64,000 nt of DNA, from assembly GCF_037969875.1 (NCBI RefSeq), contig NZ_CP150218.1, positions 7,626,001-7,690,000 on the forward strand. The letters are read 5' to 3'. Positions 9,469 through 18,957 of the stretch are shown here, piece after piece; positions within the stretch are counted from its first letter, which is position 1, and every line of letters begins with the position of its first letter. Both the position numbers and the translations under genes were made by a program. The stretch is from Paenibacillus sp. FSL R7-0337 (lineage in GTDB: Bacteria > Bacillota > Bacilli > Paenibacillales > Paenibacillaceae). The notes beneath the pieces were generated by a model that saw only the letters and a list, made by a program, of their open reading frames with translations, made no database searches and was not told the DNA's origin.

Positions 9469-11343
9469 GTGAAGCCGGATTTGCGCTCTGCATGGGAGAA
9501 GAATGTATTAGTCGGAGACGGAGCGATGGGAACTTTTTTGTATCAAAAGGGTTTCCCTGTCGGCATCTCCTACGAAGAATTGAATCTGACCTCACCGGAG
9601 GTCATTGAGGATGTACACCGCAGCTATATTAATGCAGGTGCTGTACTGCTGGAGAGTAATACCTACTCCGCGAACTACGACAAGCTGTCGAAGTTCGGAT
9701 TAGAAGCCAAGGTGGCGGATATCAACCGTGCGGGGGTCCGCATTGCCCGCCGGGCTGCCGGCGAGAATGGTTATGTAGTCGGAGCCATCGGCTCGATCCG
9801 GGCCGGCAAACGGGCGAATCTGTCCTCCTCCGAGCTGAAGAAATTCTTCTCGCAGCAGATTGCTGCGCTCCTGGAGGAAGCGCCGGACGGAATCATGCTG
9901 GAGACCTTCTATGATGTCGAGGAGCTTCATCTGGCGCTGAAGGCTGTGCGTAAACTCAGCTCTCTGCCGGTAATCTGCCAGCTGGCGGTGGACGATTCGG
10001 CGCGGACGCTGGACGGGTTAACCCTGCCGGAAGCTTTCCATATTCTGCAGCAGGACGGAGCGGACGTGATCGGCTTCAACTGCAACACCGGACCGAACGG
10101 GATCAAGCGAGCGCTGGGTACGCTACAGGGTAAGCTGGCGCTGCCGGTGTCGATCTATCCGAATGCGGGCGTAGCCGATTATGTAGACGGTCAGTACCGC
10201 TATGGCGCCTCGCCGGAGTATTTCGGCCAGATGGCTCCGGTGTTCGCCGATATGGGCAGCCGGATTATCGGGGGCTGCTGCGGCACCACGCCTAAGCATA
10301 TCGCTGAAATCTCCGCTGCACTTAAGGGCTATGTGGTGGAACCGCTGCCTGAGCCCGCTGCCTTCAGTGCGCCTGAGAGAATTGCGGTGCAGGAGCATCT
10401 GGCCGATGACGAGGGGCAGGGAGGCGGCGAACCGACTCTTGTCGATCTGGTCAAGGAACGCCACACCGTTATCGTAGAGCTTGATCCTCCGCGCGATCTG
10501 GACATCGCGAAGTTCATGAAGGGGGCAGAAGCGCTGCGCCGGGCTGGAGCCGATGCGCTGACGCTAGCCGATAATTCGCTTGCTGTCACCCGGATGAGCA
10601 ATATGGCGCTGGGGCATCTGGTGCAGGCCCGCACAGGCCTGCGGCCGCTGGTGCATATTGCCTGCCGCGACCGCAACTTGATTGGTACCCAGTCGCATCT
10701 GATGGGCTTCGATGCGCTGGGGATTGACCATGTGCTGGCCGTGACCGGAGATCCTGCCCGGTTCGGGGATCTGCCCGGCTCAAGCTCAATCTATGACCTG
10801 ACTTCCTTTGAAATTATACGTATGATTAAGCAGCTCAATGACGGCGTGGCCTTCTCCGGCAAGCCGCTCAAGCAGAAAGCGAAATTCGTCATCGGCGCAG
10901 CGTTCAATCCCAATGTCAAGCATCTGGACAAAGCGGTTGAGCGCCTGGAGAAGAAGATTGTCTCGGGTGCGGATTATATTATGACCCAGCCTGTGTATGA
11001 TCCTGAATTGATTGTCCGGATTGCCAAGGCTACTGAGCATCTGGATATTCCGATATTCATCGGCATTATGCCGCTGGCCAGCGGGCGCAATGCAGAGTAT
11101 CTGCATAATGAGGTTCCCGGCATTCAGCTCTCTGCCGAGGTCCGCAGCCGGATGGCCGGACTCGAAGGCGAAGCGGGCCGGGCCGAAGGGGTGCTGATTG
11201 CCAAGGAGCTGCTGGATGCGGCCATTGCTCATTTTAACGGAATCTATCTGATTACGCCGTTTATGTTCTATGATATGAGCGTGCAGCTGCTGGAGTATAT
11301 TTGGGAGAAGCAAGGACGTAAGTTATCCCCCTTGTTTCGCTAG
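9469..11343 (+). CDS. Bifunctional homocysteine S-methyltransferase / methylenetetrahydrofolate reductase
   Basis: 624-residue fusion like B. subtilis YitJ. Residues about 1-290 form the zinc-dependent homocysteine methyltransferase barrel, with GDGAMGTFLYQKG at the start and the zinc cysteines in GFNCNTGPNG and IGGCCGTTP. Residues about 325-620 form the MTHFR barrel (VELDPPRDLDIAKF, LVHIACRDRN, YIMTQPVYD). It would make methyl-THF and methylate homocysteine to methionine in one protein. It starts at GTG 9469 behind AAGGGGAGG. The 166 bases upstream show no S-box (SAM riboswitch) consensus, which is worth noting for a methionine gene in a Firmicute. Confidence 0.94.
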   Translation: MKPDLRSAWEKNVLVGDGAMGTFLYQKGFPVGISYEELNLTSPEVIEDVHRSYINAGAVLLESNTYSANYDKLSKFGLEAKVADINRAGVRIARRAAGENGYVVGAIGSIRAGKRANLSSSELKKFFSQQIAALLEEAPDGIMLETFYDVEELHLALKAVRKLSSLPVICQLAVDDSARTLDGLTLPEAFHILQQDGADVIGFNCNTGPNGIKRALGTLQGKLALPVSIYPNAGVADYVDGQYRYGASPEYFGQMAPVFADMGSRIIGGCCGTTPKHIAEISAALKGYVVEPLPEPAAFSAPERIAVQEHLADDEGQGGGEPTLVDLVKERHTVIVELDPPRDLDIAKFMKGAEALRRAGADALTLADNSLAVTRMSNMALGHLVQARTGLRPLVHIACRDRNLIGTQSHLMGFDALGIDHVLAVTGDPARFGDLPGSSSIYDLTSFEIIRMIKQLNDGVAFSGKPLKQKAKFVIGAAFNPNVKHLDKAVERLEKKIVSGADYIMTQPVYDPELIVRIAKATEHLDIPIFIGIMPLASGRNAEYLHNEVPGIQLSAEVRSRMAGLEGEAGRAEGVLIAKELLDAAIAHFNGIYLITPFMFYDMSVQLLEYIWEKQGRKLSPLFR

Positions 11344-11384
11344 TAATAATCAATTACAATAGTGTAATGGATGTGATTCCGTTG

Positions 11385-12272
11385 TCATATAGTATGACCG
11401 GATACGGTCAGTCAGCCCTGCAATCCGGCGGACACAAGATAACGTTCGAGGTCAAATCGGTGAATAACCGGTACTGCGAAGTTGTGCTGCGGTTGCCCAG
11501 GGAATGGACGGGGTATGAGGATAGGCTGCGCAGAATGGTTCAGGCTCATATCAGACGGGGACGGGTAGATGTTATTATTAATAGAGAACTCACCGACGGG
11601 GCGGCTGACAAGCCTGTGCTGGACCGCCGCAGGGTGAGCGCCTATCTTGATGCAGCGGAGGTACTGGTCCGGGAGTATGGCTTCAAGGGAGAGTTGTCCC
11701 TGCGGGATATCCTTGCTATGCCCGGTGTGATGGAACCGAAGGAAGAGACGGCTGCTGATGACGCCTCCGGAGAACTTACAGATCTTCTGGAGCAGGGTCT
11801 CCAGCTTAGTCTGGAGGCCCTGCTGGAGATGCGCGGACGGGAAGGCTCCTATTTGGCGGCTGATCTGACGCGCAGACTTGACCGCCTGGAAGAGCTGCAT
11901 GCCGGAATCAGCAGATATGCGCCTCTGGTTGTGGAGGAGCAGCGCGAGAAGCTGCGGCAACGGCTTAACCTGCTGAATGACGGGAGCTTCCCCTGGGATG
12001 AGCATAAATTTTGCATGGAGATGGCTATTTTCGCCGACCGCTGCAATATAGATGAGGAGCTGACCCGGCTTCACAGCCATTTCGGCCAGTGCCGGGCCTT
12101 GCTGCTGGGCAGCGAGCCTGCCGGACGCAAGCTTGATTTTCTGATCCAGGAGATGAACAGGGAGACCAACACAATAGGGTCGAAATGCACTCATCTGGCG
12201 GTTGTGAATCTGACGCTTGATATGAAGGCGGAGCTTGAGAAGATTCGGGAGCAGGCAGCGAACCTGGAATGA
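11385..12272 (+). CDS. YicC/YloC family endoribonuclease-like protein
   Basis: About 295 residues. The YicC N-domain begins with YSMTGYGQS, and the C-terminal DUF1732 region includes NRETNTIGSK. E. coli YicC is an RNase linked to small-RNA turnover; B. subtilis YloC is the homologue. An ATG at 11367 is in frame, but the TTG at 11385 follows GGATGTGA at good spacing and gives the family-typical short N-terminus, so it is preferred. It leads a conserved Firmicute run of yicC, remA, gmk and rpoZ. Confidence 0.9.
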   Translation, partial: SYSMTGYGQSALQSGGHKITFEVKSVNNRYCEVVLRLPREWTGYEDRLRRMVQAHIRRGRVDVIINRELTDGAADKPVLDRRRVSAYLDAAEVLVREYGFKGELSLRDILAMPGVMEPKEETAADDASGELTDLLEQGLQLSLEALLEMRGREGSYLAADLTRRLDRLEELHAGISRYAPLVVEEQREKLRQRLNLLNDGSFPWDEHKFCMEMAIFADRCNIDEELTRLHSHFGQCRALLLGSEPAGRKLDFLIQEMNRETNTIGSKCTHLAVVNLTLDMKAELEKIREQAANLE

Positions 12273-12324
12273 CAGGAACCAGTGAGCAAGCTATGATGTT
12301 ACTTATGGGGGGAACAACCGGAAC

Positions 12325-12585
12325 ATGGCAATCAAATTAATCAACATCGGCTTTGGGAATATCGTGTCAGCGAACCGCATTATTTCCATTGTCAGCCCGG
12401 AATCGGCACCGATTAAGAGAATTATCCAGGAGGCCAGAGACAGGCATATGCTGATCGATGCCACCTACGGAAGGCGGACGCGGGCTGTCATTATTACCGA
12501 CAGTGACCATGTGATTCTCTCGGCTGTACAGCCTGAGACGGTAGCTCACCGCCTATCCAGCAAAGACGACGATAACGATGAATAA
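12325..12585 (+). CDS. remA: Extracellular matrix regulator RemA (DUF370)
   Basis: 86 residues matching the RemA/YlzA family: IKLINIGFGNIVSANRII at the N-terminus and YGRRTRAVIITDSDHVILSAVQPETV in the second half. In B. subtilis RemA is a DNA-binding activator of biofilm matrix operons and osmoprotection genes. The position between yicC and gmk matches B. subtilis. A GGGGGG-rich ribosome binding site lies 10-15 bases before the ATG. Confidence 0.95.
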   Translation: MAIKLINIGFGNIVSANRIISIVSPESAPIKRIIQEARDRHMLIDATYGRRTRAVIITDSDHVILSAVQPETVAHRLSSKDDDNDE

Positions 12586-12603
12586 CAACAAATGGAGTGT
12601 ACT

Positions 12604-13173
12604 ATGTCAAAAGGATTGCTGATTATACTATCCGGCCCTTCCGGTGTCGGCAAAGGTACGGTATGCACAGCGCTGCGGCCGAAGATGCCTGAACTCGTCT
12701 ATTCTGTTTCTGCCACCACACGCTTACCGCGTGCGGGTGAAGAGAACGGAGTCAATTATTTTTTCAAATCCAGGGAGCAGTTCGCCGATATGATTGAAGG
12801 CGACAAGCTGCTGGAATATGCGGAGTACGTAGGCAATTATTACGGTACTCCGCGTGACTTTGTAGAGAGAACCCTGGAGAGCGGAAGAGATATTATTCTG
12901 GAGATCGAAGTTCAGGGAGCGCTCAAGGTCAAGGAGAAATTCCCCGAAGGCATCTTTGTGTTCCTTCTTCCCCCGTCTATGGACGAGCTGAAGGACCGCA
13001 TCCGCGGCCGGGGCACAGAGCATCCTGATGTGATCAGCCACCGCATGTCTGTGGCCGAGGATGAGATCGGTTTGATCCGGCATTATGATTACGCCGTGGT
13101 GAATGACGAGATTGATCTGGCTTGCAAGCGAATAGAAAGCATTATTATCGCCGAACATTGTAAGGTTAGATGA
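12604..13173 (+). CDS. gmk: Guanylate kinase
   Basis: 189 residues. It phosphorylates GMP to GDP with ATP. The P-loop is GPSGVGKGTV near the N-terminus, followed by the GMP-binding residues in SATTRLPRAGEENGVNYFF and YAEYVGNYYGTP. An ATG at 12592 is in frame, but GGAG at 12594-12597 is correctly placed for the ATG at 12604 (MSKGLLIILSGPSG). It sits 18 bases after remA in the same operon. Confidence 0.97.
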   Translation: MSKGLLIILSGPSGVGKGTVCTALRPKMPELVYSVSATTRLPRAGEENGVNYFFKSREQFADMIEGDKLLEYAEYVGNYYGTPRDFVERTLESGRDIILEIEVQGALKVKEKFPEGIFVFLLPPSMDELKDRIRGRGTEHPDVISHRMSVAEDEIGLIRHYDYAVVNDEIDLACKRIESIIIAEHCKVR

Positions 13174-13228
13174 TAGGTTCTGCAGATAGGTCCATTGCTC
13201 CACAGTAAAAGATGAAGAGGTGCCTTAC

Positions 13229-13429
13229 ATGCTATATCCATCCATTGACGAACTGGTGACTAAGGTCGACAGCAAGTATTCCCTGGTAGTCGCTTCAGCC
13301 CGCCGGGCCAGAGCACTCCGTGAAGGCGGCAAGACCGATATCGTTGCGCCAAAATCGCATAAATATGTCGGTGTTGCCCTTGAAGAAATCTATGAAGACC
13401 GCATTGTAGTCACACGCGGTGAAGAATAG
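13229..13429 (+). CDS. rpoZ: RNA polymerase omega subunit
   Basis: 66 residues, MLYPSIDELVTKVDSKYSLV at the start and VGVALEEIYEDRIVV near the end, matching RpoZ. It binds the beta-prime subunit and aids RNA polymerase assembly. A GTG at 13220 is in frame, but GAAGAGG at 13214-13220 fits the ATG at 13229. It is followed by an unusually hairpin-rich spacer. Confidence 0.95.
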   Translation: MLYPSIDELVTKVDSKYSLVVASARRARALREGGKTDIVAPKSHKYVGVALEEIYEDRIVVTRGEE

Positions 13430-13443
13430 GACCAGTTCCGTAG

Positions 13444-13576
13444 CCTAAGCCTGAAGAGGCTTGGGTGCATGATCTATCCGCACTTGTCCCGCTTGAAATG
13501 GTGCCGCCACAGTAAGGGCGGCAGAACCATTTCTGCCGGGCAGGCTGCTCATAAACAAAATAGCCCGTACCGGGCT
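13444..13576 (+). repeat. Run of three stem-loops between rpoZ and coaBC
   Basis: Stem 1 is CCTAAGCC/GGCTTGGG (13444-13465). Stem 2 is GAAATGGT+GCCGCC pairing with GGCGGC+ACCATTTC (13495-13533, 8-base loop). Stem 3 is AGCCCG/CGGGCT (13562-13576). None has its own T tract, but a fourth hairpin just downstream does. The 239-base spacer holds no convincing gene. It may be a processed or structured 3' UTR of the rpoZ operon; the function is unknown. Confidence 0.55.
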
Positions 13577-13583
13577 GTTCCTG

Positions 13584-13608
13584 ACAACCGGAAGGTTGTT
13601 ATTTTTTT
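13584..13608 (+). terminator. Rho-independent terminator after the rpoZ operon
   Basis: ACAACC and GGTTGT (13584-13599) form a stem with a GGAA tetraloop, followed by TATTTTTTT. It ends the yicC-remA-gmk-rpoZ transcript and implies a separate promoter for coaBC in the 60 bases that follow. Confidence 0.8.
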
Positions 13609-13668
13609 CTCTATCTATATGGAAATATTGAAGCTTAATATAGATTCTGTAGCGGGGGGAGAACACAA

Positions 13669-14901
13669 ATGAAGAGCCTACAAGGGAAGTCGATTATACT
13701 CGGAATCACCGGCGGTATTGCTGCGTATAAGGCGGCGGCGCTGACCAGCAAGCTTACCCAGAAGGGGGCCGAGGTACATGTTATTATGACGTCATCGGCC
13801 AAGCAGTTCATTACGGAGCTGACGCTCCAGTCGTTGTCGAAGCAGCGGGTGTACAGTGATACGTTCCAGGAGCGCGACCCGTCTTCGATTTCGCATATTG
13901 ATCTGGCAGATGCTGCCGACCTGGTCCTGATTGCTCCGGCTACGGCCAATATTATCGCCAAAATGGCCCACGGGCTGGCAGACGATATGCTGTCCACCAC
14001 GCTTCTTGCTACAACAGCGCCTATTATGGTAGCTCCGGCGATGAATGTCCATATGTATCAGCATCCGGCGGTCCTCAGCAATATGGATACCCTCTATAAC
14101 AGAGGTATTCAGTTTATTGAGCCTGGAGAAGGGCTGCTGGCCTGCGGGTATGTGGGCAAGGGACGGCTGGAGGAGCCGGAGGAGATCGTGAAGGTGGTTG
14201 AGAACTTTTTTGTACTGCAGAAGGAGAAGACCTCCGGACCGCTTGCCGGCAAAAAAGTGGTGATTACCGCAGGAGGTACGGTGGAACGCATAGATCCCGT
14301 CCGTTATATCTCCAATGATTCCTCGGGTAAAATGGGCTTCGCCCTAGCGCGCGCCGCGCGCGCCATGGGTGCTGCGGTGACGCTGATTGCCGCGCGTACC
14401 GATGAGGCGCCGCCCCGTGATGCCGGTATCGATCTGGTCCGTGTCCAGTCAGCACAGGAGATGCACGATGCGGTCATGGACCGCTGGAGGGATTGCGATA
14501 TTCTTGTAAAAGCAGCGGCGGTTGCGGATTACCGTCCACGCGAGAGCAGTGACTCGAAGATTAAGAAGAGCGGTAGCACCATGACGCTGGAGCTGGTGAA
14601 GACAACTGATATTCTGGAGAGCCTGGGCAGAATCAAGGATAAGCAGTTCCTGATCGGCTTTGCCGCTGAGACCGGAAATGCCGAAGCCTATGCCAAGGAT
14701 AAGCTGGTCCGCAAGAACCTTGATCTGATCGTAGCCAATGATGTGGCCGTAGAAGGCGCGGGCTTTGGCACGGATACCAACATCGTCAAGGTGTATGATG
14801 CCGAAGGTCTGGTGCTTGATCTTCCGCTGGCCTCCAAGGATGAGGTGGCGCGCCGGATTCTGCGGCTGGCTGCAGATCGTGTAGCCGGAGCTTTACTATA
14901 A
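13669..14901 (+). CDS. coaBC: Bifunctional phosphopantothenoylcysteine decarboxylase / phosphopantothenate-cysteine ligase
   Basis: 410 residues, two steps of coenzyme A synthesis. The N-terminal CoaC flavoprotein (about 1-185) begins ILGITGGIAAYKAA and has the catalytic His in SHIDLA plus PAMNVHMY. The C-terminal CoaB ligase (about 190-405) has VITAGGTVERIDPVRYISNDSSGKMG, KAAAVADYRP and the later K-K-S segment. The ATG follows GGGGGGAGA. Its TAA stop shares a base with the priA ATG (TAATG). Confidence 0.96.
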   Translation: MKSLQGKSIILGITGGIAAYKAAALTSKLTQKGAEVHVIMTSSAKQFITELTLQSLSKQRVYSDTFQERDPSSISHIDLADAADLVLIAPATANIIAKMAHGLADDMLSTTLLATTAPIMVAPAMNVHMYQHPAVLSNMDTLYNRGIQFIEPGEGLLACGYVGKGRLEEPEEIVKVVENFFVLQKEKTSGPLAGKKVVITAGGTVERIDPVRYISNDSSGKMGFALARAARAMGAAVTLIAARTDEAPPRDAGIDLVRVQSAQEMHDAVMDRWRDCDILVKAAAVADYRPRESSDSKIKKSGSTMTLELVKTTDILESLGRIKDKQFLIGFAAETGNAEAYAKDKLVRKNLDLIVANDVAVEGAGFGTDTNIVKVYDAEGLVLDLPLASKDEVARRILRLAADRVAGALL

Positions 14902-17432
14902 TGGATATTGCCAAGGTCATTGTCGATGTTCCTGTACGCAGCACCGACCGGCCGTTTGACTATATTATCCCGGATGCTCTGAAGCTGTGGATTGAAGTGG
15001 GCAGCCGGGTGGCTGTTCCGTTCGGCCCCCGAACGGTCCAAGGTTTCGTAGTGTCCCTGGAATCAGGGGAGACCGGCAGTGTCTCCCGGATGAAGCCGAT
15101 TGTAGAAGTACTGGATCTGTTGCCGCCCCTGTCGCCGGAGCTGGTGGAGCTGGCTGATTGGATGAGTCAAAGATACGCCTGCAGACGGATCTCCGCACTG
15201 CAGGCGATGCTTCCGACTGCCTTGAAGGGCAAAGCCGAGCGTCTGATCTCGCTTGGGAGTATAGAAGAGGCGTCCAGCGCCCCCGCAGATGAGCTGTTTC
15301 CGCTCTTCCTGGAGGCGGATAACGAAGAACAGCAGATCATTGATTTCGTTAAGCGACACAGTGAGGTATCCATGAAGCTGCTGACCCGCACCTTCCCTGA
15401 GGCTGCAGAGACGATTAAGTTCATGGTGCGGCGCGGCGTACTGGCAGAGAGCCAGTCGATTAAGGATAAAATGGGCAAAAAGAAGCTCAAGGCCGTTGAT
15501 TTGGCTATTGGCCTGTCAGCAGCCCGGGAGTCGCTCTCCAGCTTCCCGGCGCGTTCGGCGCGCCAGAAGGAGGTGCTCTCCTACCTCATTGATATGGAAG
15601 CCCTGCTGCCGATGCCGCTCAAGGATATTCTGGCGATCCTTCAGGTTACTGCGGGCACGGTCAAAGCACTTGCAGACAAGGGTTATATTGAAATCAGTGA
15701 AATTGAAGTCTACCGTGACCCCTACCAGGGACGGGACTTTAAGCCAAGTACCCCGCTTCCGCTGACAGCGGAGCAGGAGATTGTATACAAGCGGATTGTG
15801 GGCACTGTAGAGCAGCAGACGCATGAAGTCTTCCTGCTGCACGGGGTGACCGGCAGCGGGAAGACGGAAATCTATCTCCAGACGATCCAGCGCTGTATCG
15901 AGCAGGGACGGCAGGCAGTGGTGCTGGTGCCTGAGATTGCACTGACTCCGCAGATGGTGGAACGGTTCAAGGGCCGGTTCGGCAGCGGGGTGGCGGTGAT
16001 GCACAGCCGGCTGTCTGTAGGCGAACGTTATGACGAGTGGCGCAAGATCCGCGAAGGCAAGGCAATGGTTGCGGTCGGAGCACGCTCAGCCGTGTTCGCT
16101 CCGTTTGCCAATCTGGGCCTCATTATTATGGATGAAGAGCATGAAGGCTCCTATAAGCAGGAGGAGAATCCGAAATATCATGCCCGTGATGTGGCTGTCC
16201 GCAGGGCAGAGCAGGGCGGTGCCGTGGTGATTCTGGGCTCTGCAACACCTTCACTGGAGAGCTATCATGCCGCTAGATCGCAGAGTGATATCCACTTCTC
16301 GCCGATTCTGCTGGAAATGCCGAGCCGTGCACTCGGCAATGAGCTGCCGCAGGTGGCAGTGGTTGATATGCGTGAAGAGCTGAAGGAAGGCAACCGCTCC
16401 ATGTTCAGCCGCAGCCTGCATGCCGCTCTGGTAAGCAGATTGGAGCGCGGTGAACAGACGGTGCTGCTGCTCAACCGCAGAGGCTTCTCGACCTTCGTCA
16501 TGTGCCGGAGCTGCGGCTATGTTGCCGGCTGTCCGGAATGCGATATCTCGCTCACCTATCACAGCCGTAGCGACAATCTGCGCTGTCACTACTGTGGGCA
16601 TGCTGAGCCCGCGCCCAAGCTGTGCCCGGAGTGCGGCAGTGAGCATATCCGCTTCTTCGGGACAGGGACACAACGGGTAGAGGAAGAGCTGGGCAAGCTG
16701 TTCCCCGGCATCCGGGTTATTCGTATGGATGTGGACACGACCACGGAGAAGGGCTCACATGAGAAGCTGCTGAACCAGTTCAGAGACAAGAAGGCCGATG
16801 TGCTGCTGGGCACACAGATGGTCGCCAAAGGACTCGACTTCCCCGATGTAACGCTGGTTGGGGTCATTACTGCGGATTCTGCGCTCAATCTTCCTGATTT
16901 CCGGGCGGCTGAGAAGACCTTTCAGCTCTTGACGCAGGTTGCCGGCCGTGCGGGGCGGCATCAGCTCCCCGGCGAGGTGGTGGTGCAGTCGTATACACCG
17001 GAGCATTACTCGATTATCCATGCCAGCGGGCATGATTACCGTTCATTCGTCCGGGACGAGCTGAAGCACCGCAAAGAGCTGCATTACCCGCCCTATTGCC
17101 GTCTGATTCTGGTTACTCTGTCGCATGAGCAGCTTCCGCTGCTGCTGAAGCTTGCGGAGAACTATGCGCTCAGCATTCAGGGCAAAGCCAGACAGCTGCG
17201 CTGGTACGGCAGTCTGGACAAGCTCTCTTCGGATGCGCTGGATCTGCTGGGACCGGTGGCCTCGCCGCTGCCCCGGCTGAAGGGCCGCTACCGGTTCCAG
17301 TGCATCATCAAATGGCGCGGTGCGATTGACGCCATTGCGCTGGCCCGCCAGGTGGCGGAGGAGCTGGAGGATTCCGTCCGCGATAAGGGGCTGCAGATCA
17401 GCATTGATGTTGATCCGCAGATGTTGATGTAA
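14901..17432 (+). CDS. priA: Primosomal replication protein N' (PriA helicase)
   Basis: 843 residues. It restarts collapsed replication forks as a 3'-to-5' helicase and loader. The 3'-DNA-binding domain lies at the N-terminus (DVPVRSTDRPFDY, GSRVAVPFGPR). Walker A is GVTGSGKTEIYL near residue 315 and Walker B is MDEEHEGSYKQ. The zinc-binding insert uses CRSCGY...CPEC and CHYCG...CPECG pairs around 540-580. Helicase motifs TQMVAKGLDFPDVTLVGV and QVAGRAGR follow. It is translationally coupled to coaBC. Confidence 0.97.
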   Translation: MDIAKVIVDVPVRSTDRPFDYIIPDALKLWIEVGSRVAVPFGPRTVQGFVVSLESGETGSVSRMKPIVEVLDLLPPLSPELVELADWMSQRYACRRISALQAMLPTALKGKAERLISLGSIEEASSAPADELFPLFLEADNEEQQIIDFVKRHSEVSMKLLTRTFPEAAETIKFMVRRGVLAESQSIKDKMGKKKLKAVDLAIGLSAARESLSSFPARSARQKEVLSYLIDMEALLPMPLKDILAILQVTAGTVKALADKGYIEISEIEVYRDPYQGRDFKPSTPLPLTAEQEIVYKRIVGTVEQQTHEVFLLHGVTGSGKTEIYLQTIQRCIEQGRQAVVLVPEIALTPQMVERFKGRFGSGVAVMHSRLSVGERYDEWRKIREGKAMVAVGARSAVFAPFANLGLIIMDEEHEGSYKQEENPKYHARDVAVRRAEQGGAVVILGSATPSLESYHAARSQSDIHFSPILLEMPSRALGNELPQVAVVDMREELKEGNRSMFSRSLHAALVSRLERGEQTVLLLNRRGFSTFVMCRSCGYVAGCPECDISLTYHSRSDNLRCHYCGHAEPAPKLCPECGSEHIRFFGTGTQRVEEELGKLFPGIRVIRMDVDTTTEKGSHEKLLNQFRDKKADVLLGTQMVAKGLDFPDVTLVGVITADSALNLPDFRAAEKTFQLLTQVAGRAGRHQLPGEVVVQSYTPEHYSIIHASGHDYRSFVRDELKHRKELHYPPYCRLILVTLSHEQLPLLLKLAENYALSIQGKARQLRWYGSLDKLSSDALDLLGPVASPLPRLKGRYRFQCIIKWRGAIDAIALARQVAEELEDSVRDKGLQISIDVDPQMLM

Positions 17433-17524
17433 TTCTCCGGCGTGTTACAATAGTAAGGCGGTTTTGCCCTAAGGAATCGATAAGTATTAATGATATGTAT
17501 AGAACAAGGATGGTGTTAGTGTAA

Positions 17525-18010
17525 ATGGCAATCAGGCTGATTGTGAAAGAACCGGATGAAGTATTGCACAAGAAAGCGAAGACGGTAACCACCGTCACCC
17601 CCAATGTACAAAAATTGCTCGATGATATGGCAGATACGATGTATGACGCAGAAGGTGTTGGTCTCGCAGCCCCGCAGGTAGGCATTCTGAAACGGCTGAT
17701 TGTAATAGATGCCGATGAGGAGCATGGATTGATCAAGCTGATCAATCCCGAGATTATCAGCATGGACGGGGAGCAGTTCGGACCTGAAGGCTGCCTGAGT
17801 ATTCCCGGCCTGAACGGGGATGTCCGCCGTGCGGAGACAGTGACTGTACGCGGCCTGAACCGCGAGGGCGAGGAAGTGACCATTACCGGAAGCGGCCTGC
17901 TGGCCCGGGCTTTTCAGCATGAGATTGACCACCTGAATGGCGTGCTGTTCACGGATATCGCTGAGAAGGTCTATGAATACACAGCAGAACGCAGTGAAAC
18001 TGAGGAGTGA
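17525..18010 (+). CDS. def: Peptide deformylase
   Basis: 161 residues. It removes the formyl group from nascent N-terminal methionine using a metal ion. All three motifs are present: GVGLAAPQ, EGCLSIPG and QHEIDHLNG, the last carrying the HExxH metal ligands. It is followed directly by fmt, the enzyme that adds the formyl group to initiator Met-tRNA. Confidence 0.96.
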   Translation: MAIRLIVKEPDEVLHKKAKTVTTVTPNVQKLLDDMADTMYDAEGVGLAAPQVGILKRLIVIDADEEHGLIKLINPEIISMDGEQFGPEGCLSIPGLNGDVRRAETVTVRGLNREGEEVTITGSGLLARAFQHEIDHLNGVLFTDIAEKVYEYTAERSETEE

Positions 18011-18015
18011 ATGAA

Positions 18016-18957
18016 ATGAGAATAGTGTTCATGGGAACACCGGCTTTTGCGGTCCCCTCCCTGCGGATGCTGCTGGAAGAGGGCTATGACGTAGTGGCTG
18101 TGGTCACTCAGCCGGACCGGCCGCAAGGCCGCAAGAAGACGCTGGCGCCAACCCCGGTGAAGGTGGCTGCGCTAGAGCTGGGACTGCCTGTTCTTCAGCC
18201 TGAACGGCTGCGCCGCCCCGAATCAGTGGCAGAGCTGGCTGCCTATGAGCCGGATCTGATTGTTACCGCCGCATATGGGCAGATTCTTCCTAAGAGCGTT
18301 CTTGAGCTGCCGGCGAATGGATGTGTAAATGTTCATGGCTCACTACTGCCCAAGTACCGGGGCGGTGCTCCGATACAGCGCTGTATCATGAACGGCGAGA
18401 AGGTGACCGGTGTGACGCTGATGTATATGGCGGAAGGATTGGACACCGGAGATATGATCTCACGGGTTGAGGTAACGATAGAGGATGATGATACTTCAGG
18501 CACACTGTTTGAGAAGCTAAGTGTTGCCGGACGGGATCTCCTCATGACAGAGATGCCGCGACTGGCAGCCGGCCGTGTAGAAGCTGCCGTGCAGGATGAC
18601 AGTGAAGCAACCTATGCGCCGAATCTAAGCCGGGAAGATGAACGGATCGACTGGAGCCGGGGCTCGCTGGATCTCTACAATCAGATTCGCGGTCTGGTAC
18701 CGTTCTCGGGTGCGTTCACCCTGTGGAATGGCGAGACCTTCAAGACATGGGCTGCGGTGAAGCCGCAGGCGGAGGAACAGCCGGGGAGCAGCGCGGCTCC
18801 TGGCACCGTACTGTCCGTGAGCGAATGCGGCGTTGAGGTGAAGACCGGCGACGGGACGCTCATTCTTACAACCGTCCAGCCTGCCGGCAAAAAAGCCATG
18901 AGCGCAGCCGACTTCAGCCGTGGTGCAACCCTTGCACCCGGCACGGTGCTCGGTTGA
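18016..18957 (+). CDS. fmt: Methionyl-tRNA formyltransferase
   Basis: 313 residues. It formylates Met-tRNA(fMet) with 10-formyl-THF. It begins MRIVFMGTPAFAVPSL and carries the signature HGSLLPKYRGGAPIQ with its catalytic Asn/His/Asp set (the Asn lies in NVHGS). The C-terminal OB-fold tRNA-binding domain starts at about residue 205. GAGGAG inside the end of def fits the ATG at 18016 better than an in-frame GTG at 18007. Its TGA overlaps the TTG of rsmB. Confidence 0.96.
   Translation: MRIVFMGTPAFAVPSLRMLLEEGYDVVAVVTQPDRPQGRKKTLAPTPVKVAALELGLPVLQPERLRRPESVAELAAYEPDLIVTAAYGQILPKSVLELPANGCVNVHGSLLPKYRGGAPIQRCIMNGEKVTGVTLMYMAEGLDTGDMISRVEVTIEDDDTSGTLFEKLSVAGRDLLMTEMPRLAAGRVEAAVQDDSEATYAPNLSREDERIDWSRGSLDLYNQIRGLVPFSGAFTLWNGETFKTWAAVKPQAEEQPGSSAAPGTVLSVSECGVEVKTGDGTLILTTVQPAGKKAMSAADFSRGATLAPGTVLG

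Noticed and set aside
11412..12194. Minus-strand frame of 260 codons opposite yicC
   Set aside because: Antisense to a certain gene, no start signals, no recognisable motif.
13469..13672. Small frames on both strands between rpoZ and coaBC
   Set aside because: They cross perfect hairpins and a terminator, have no ribosome binding site and resemble no protein.
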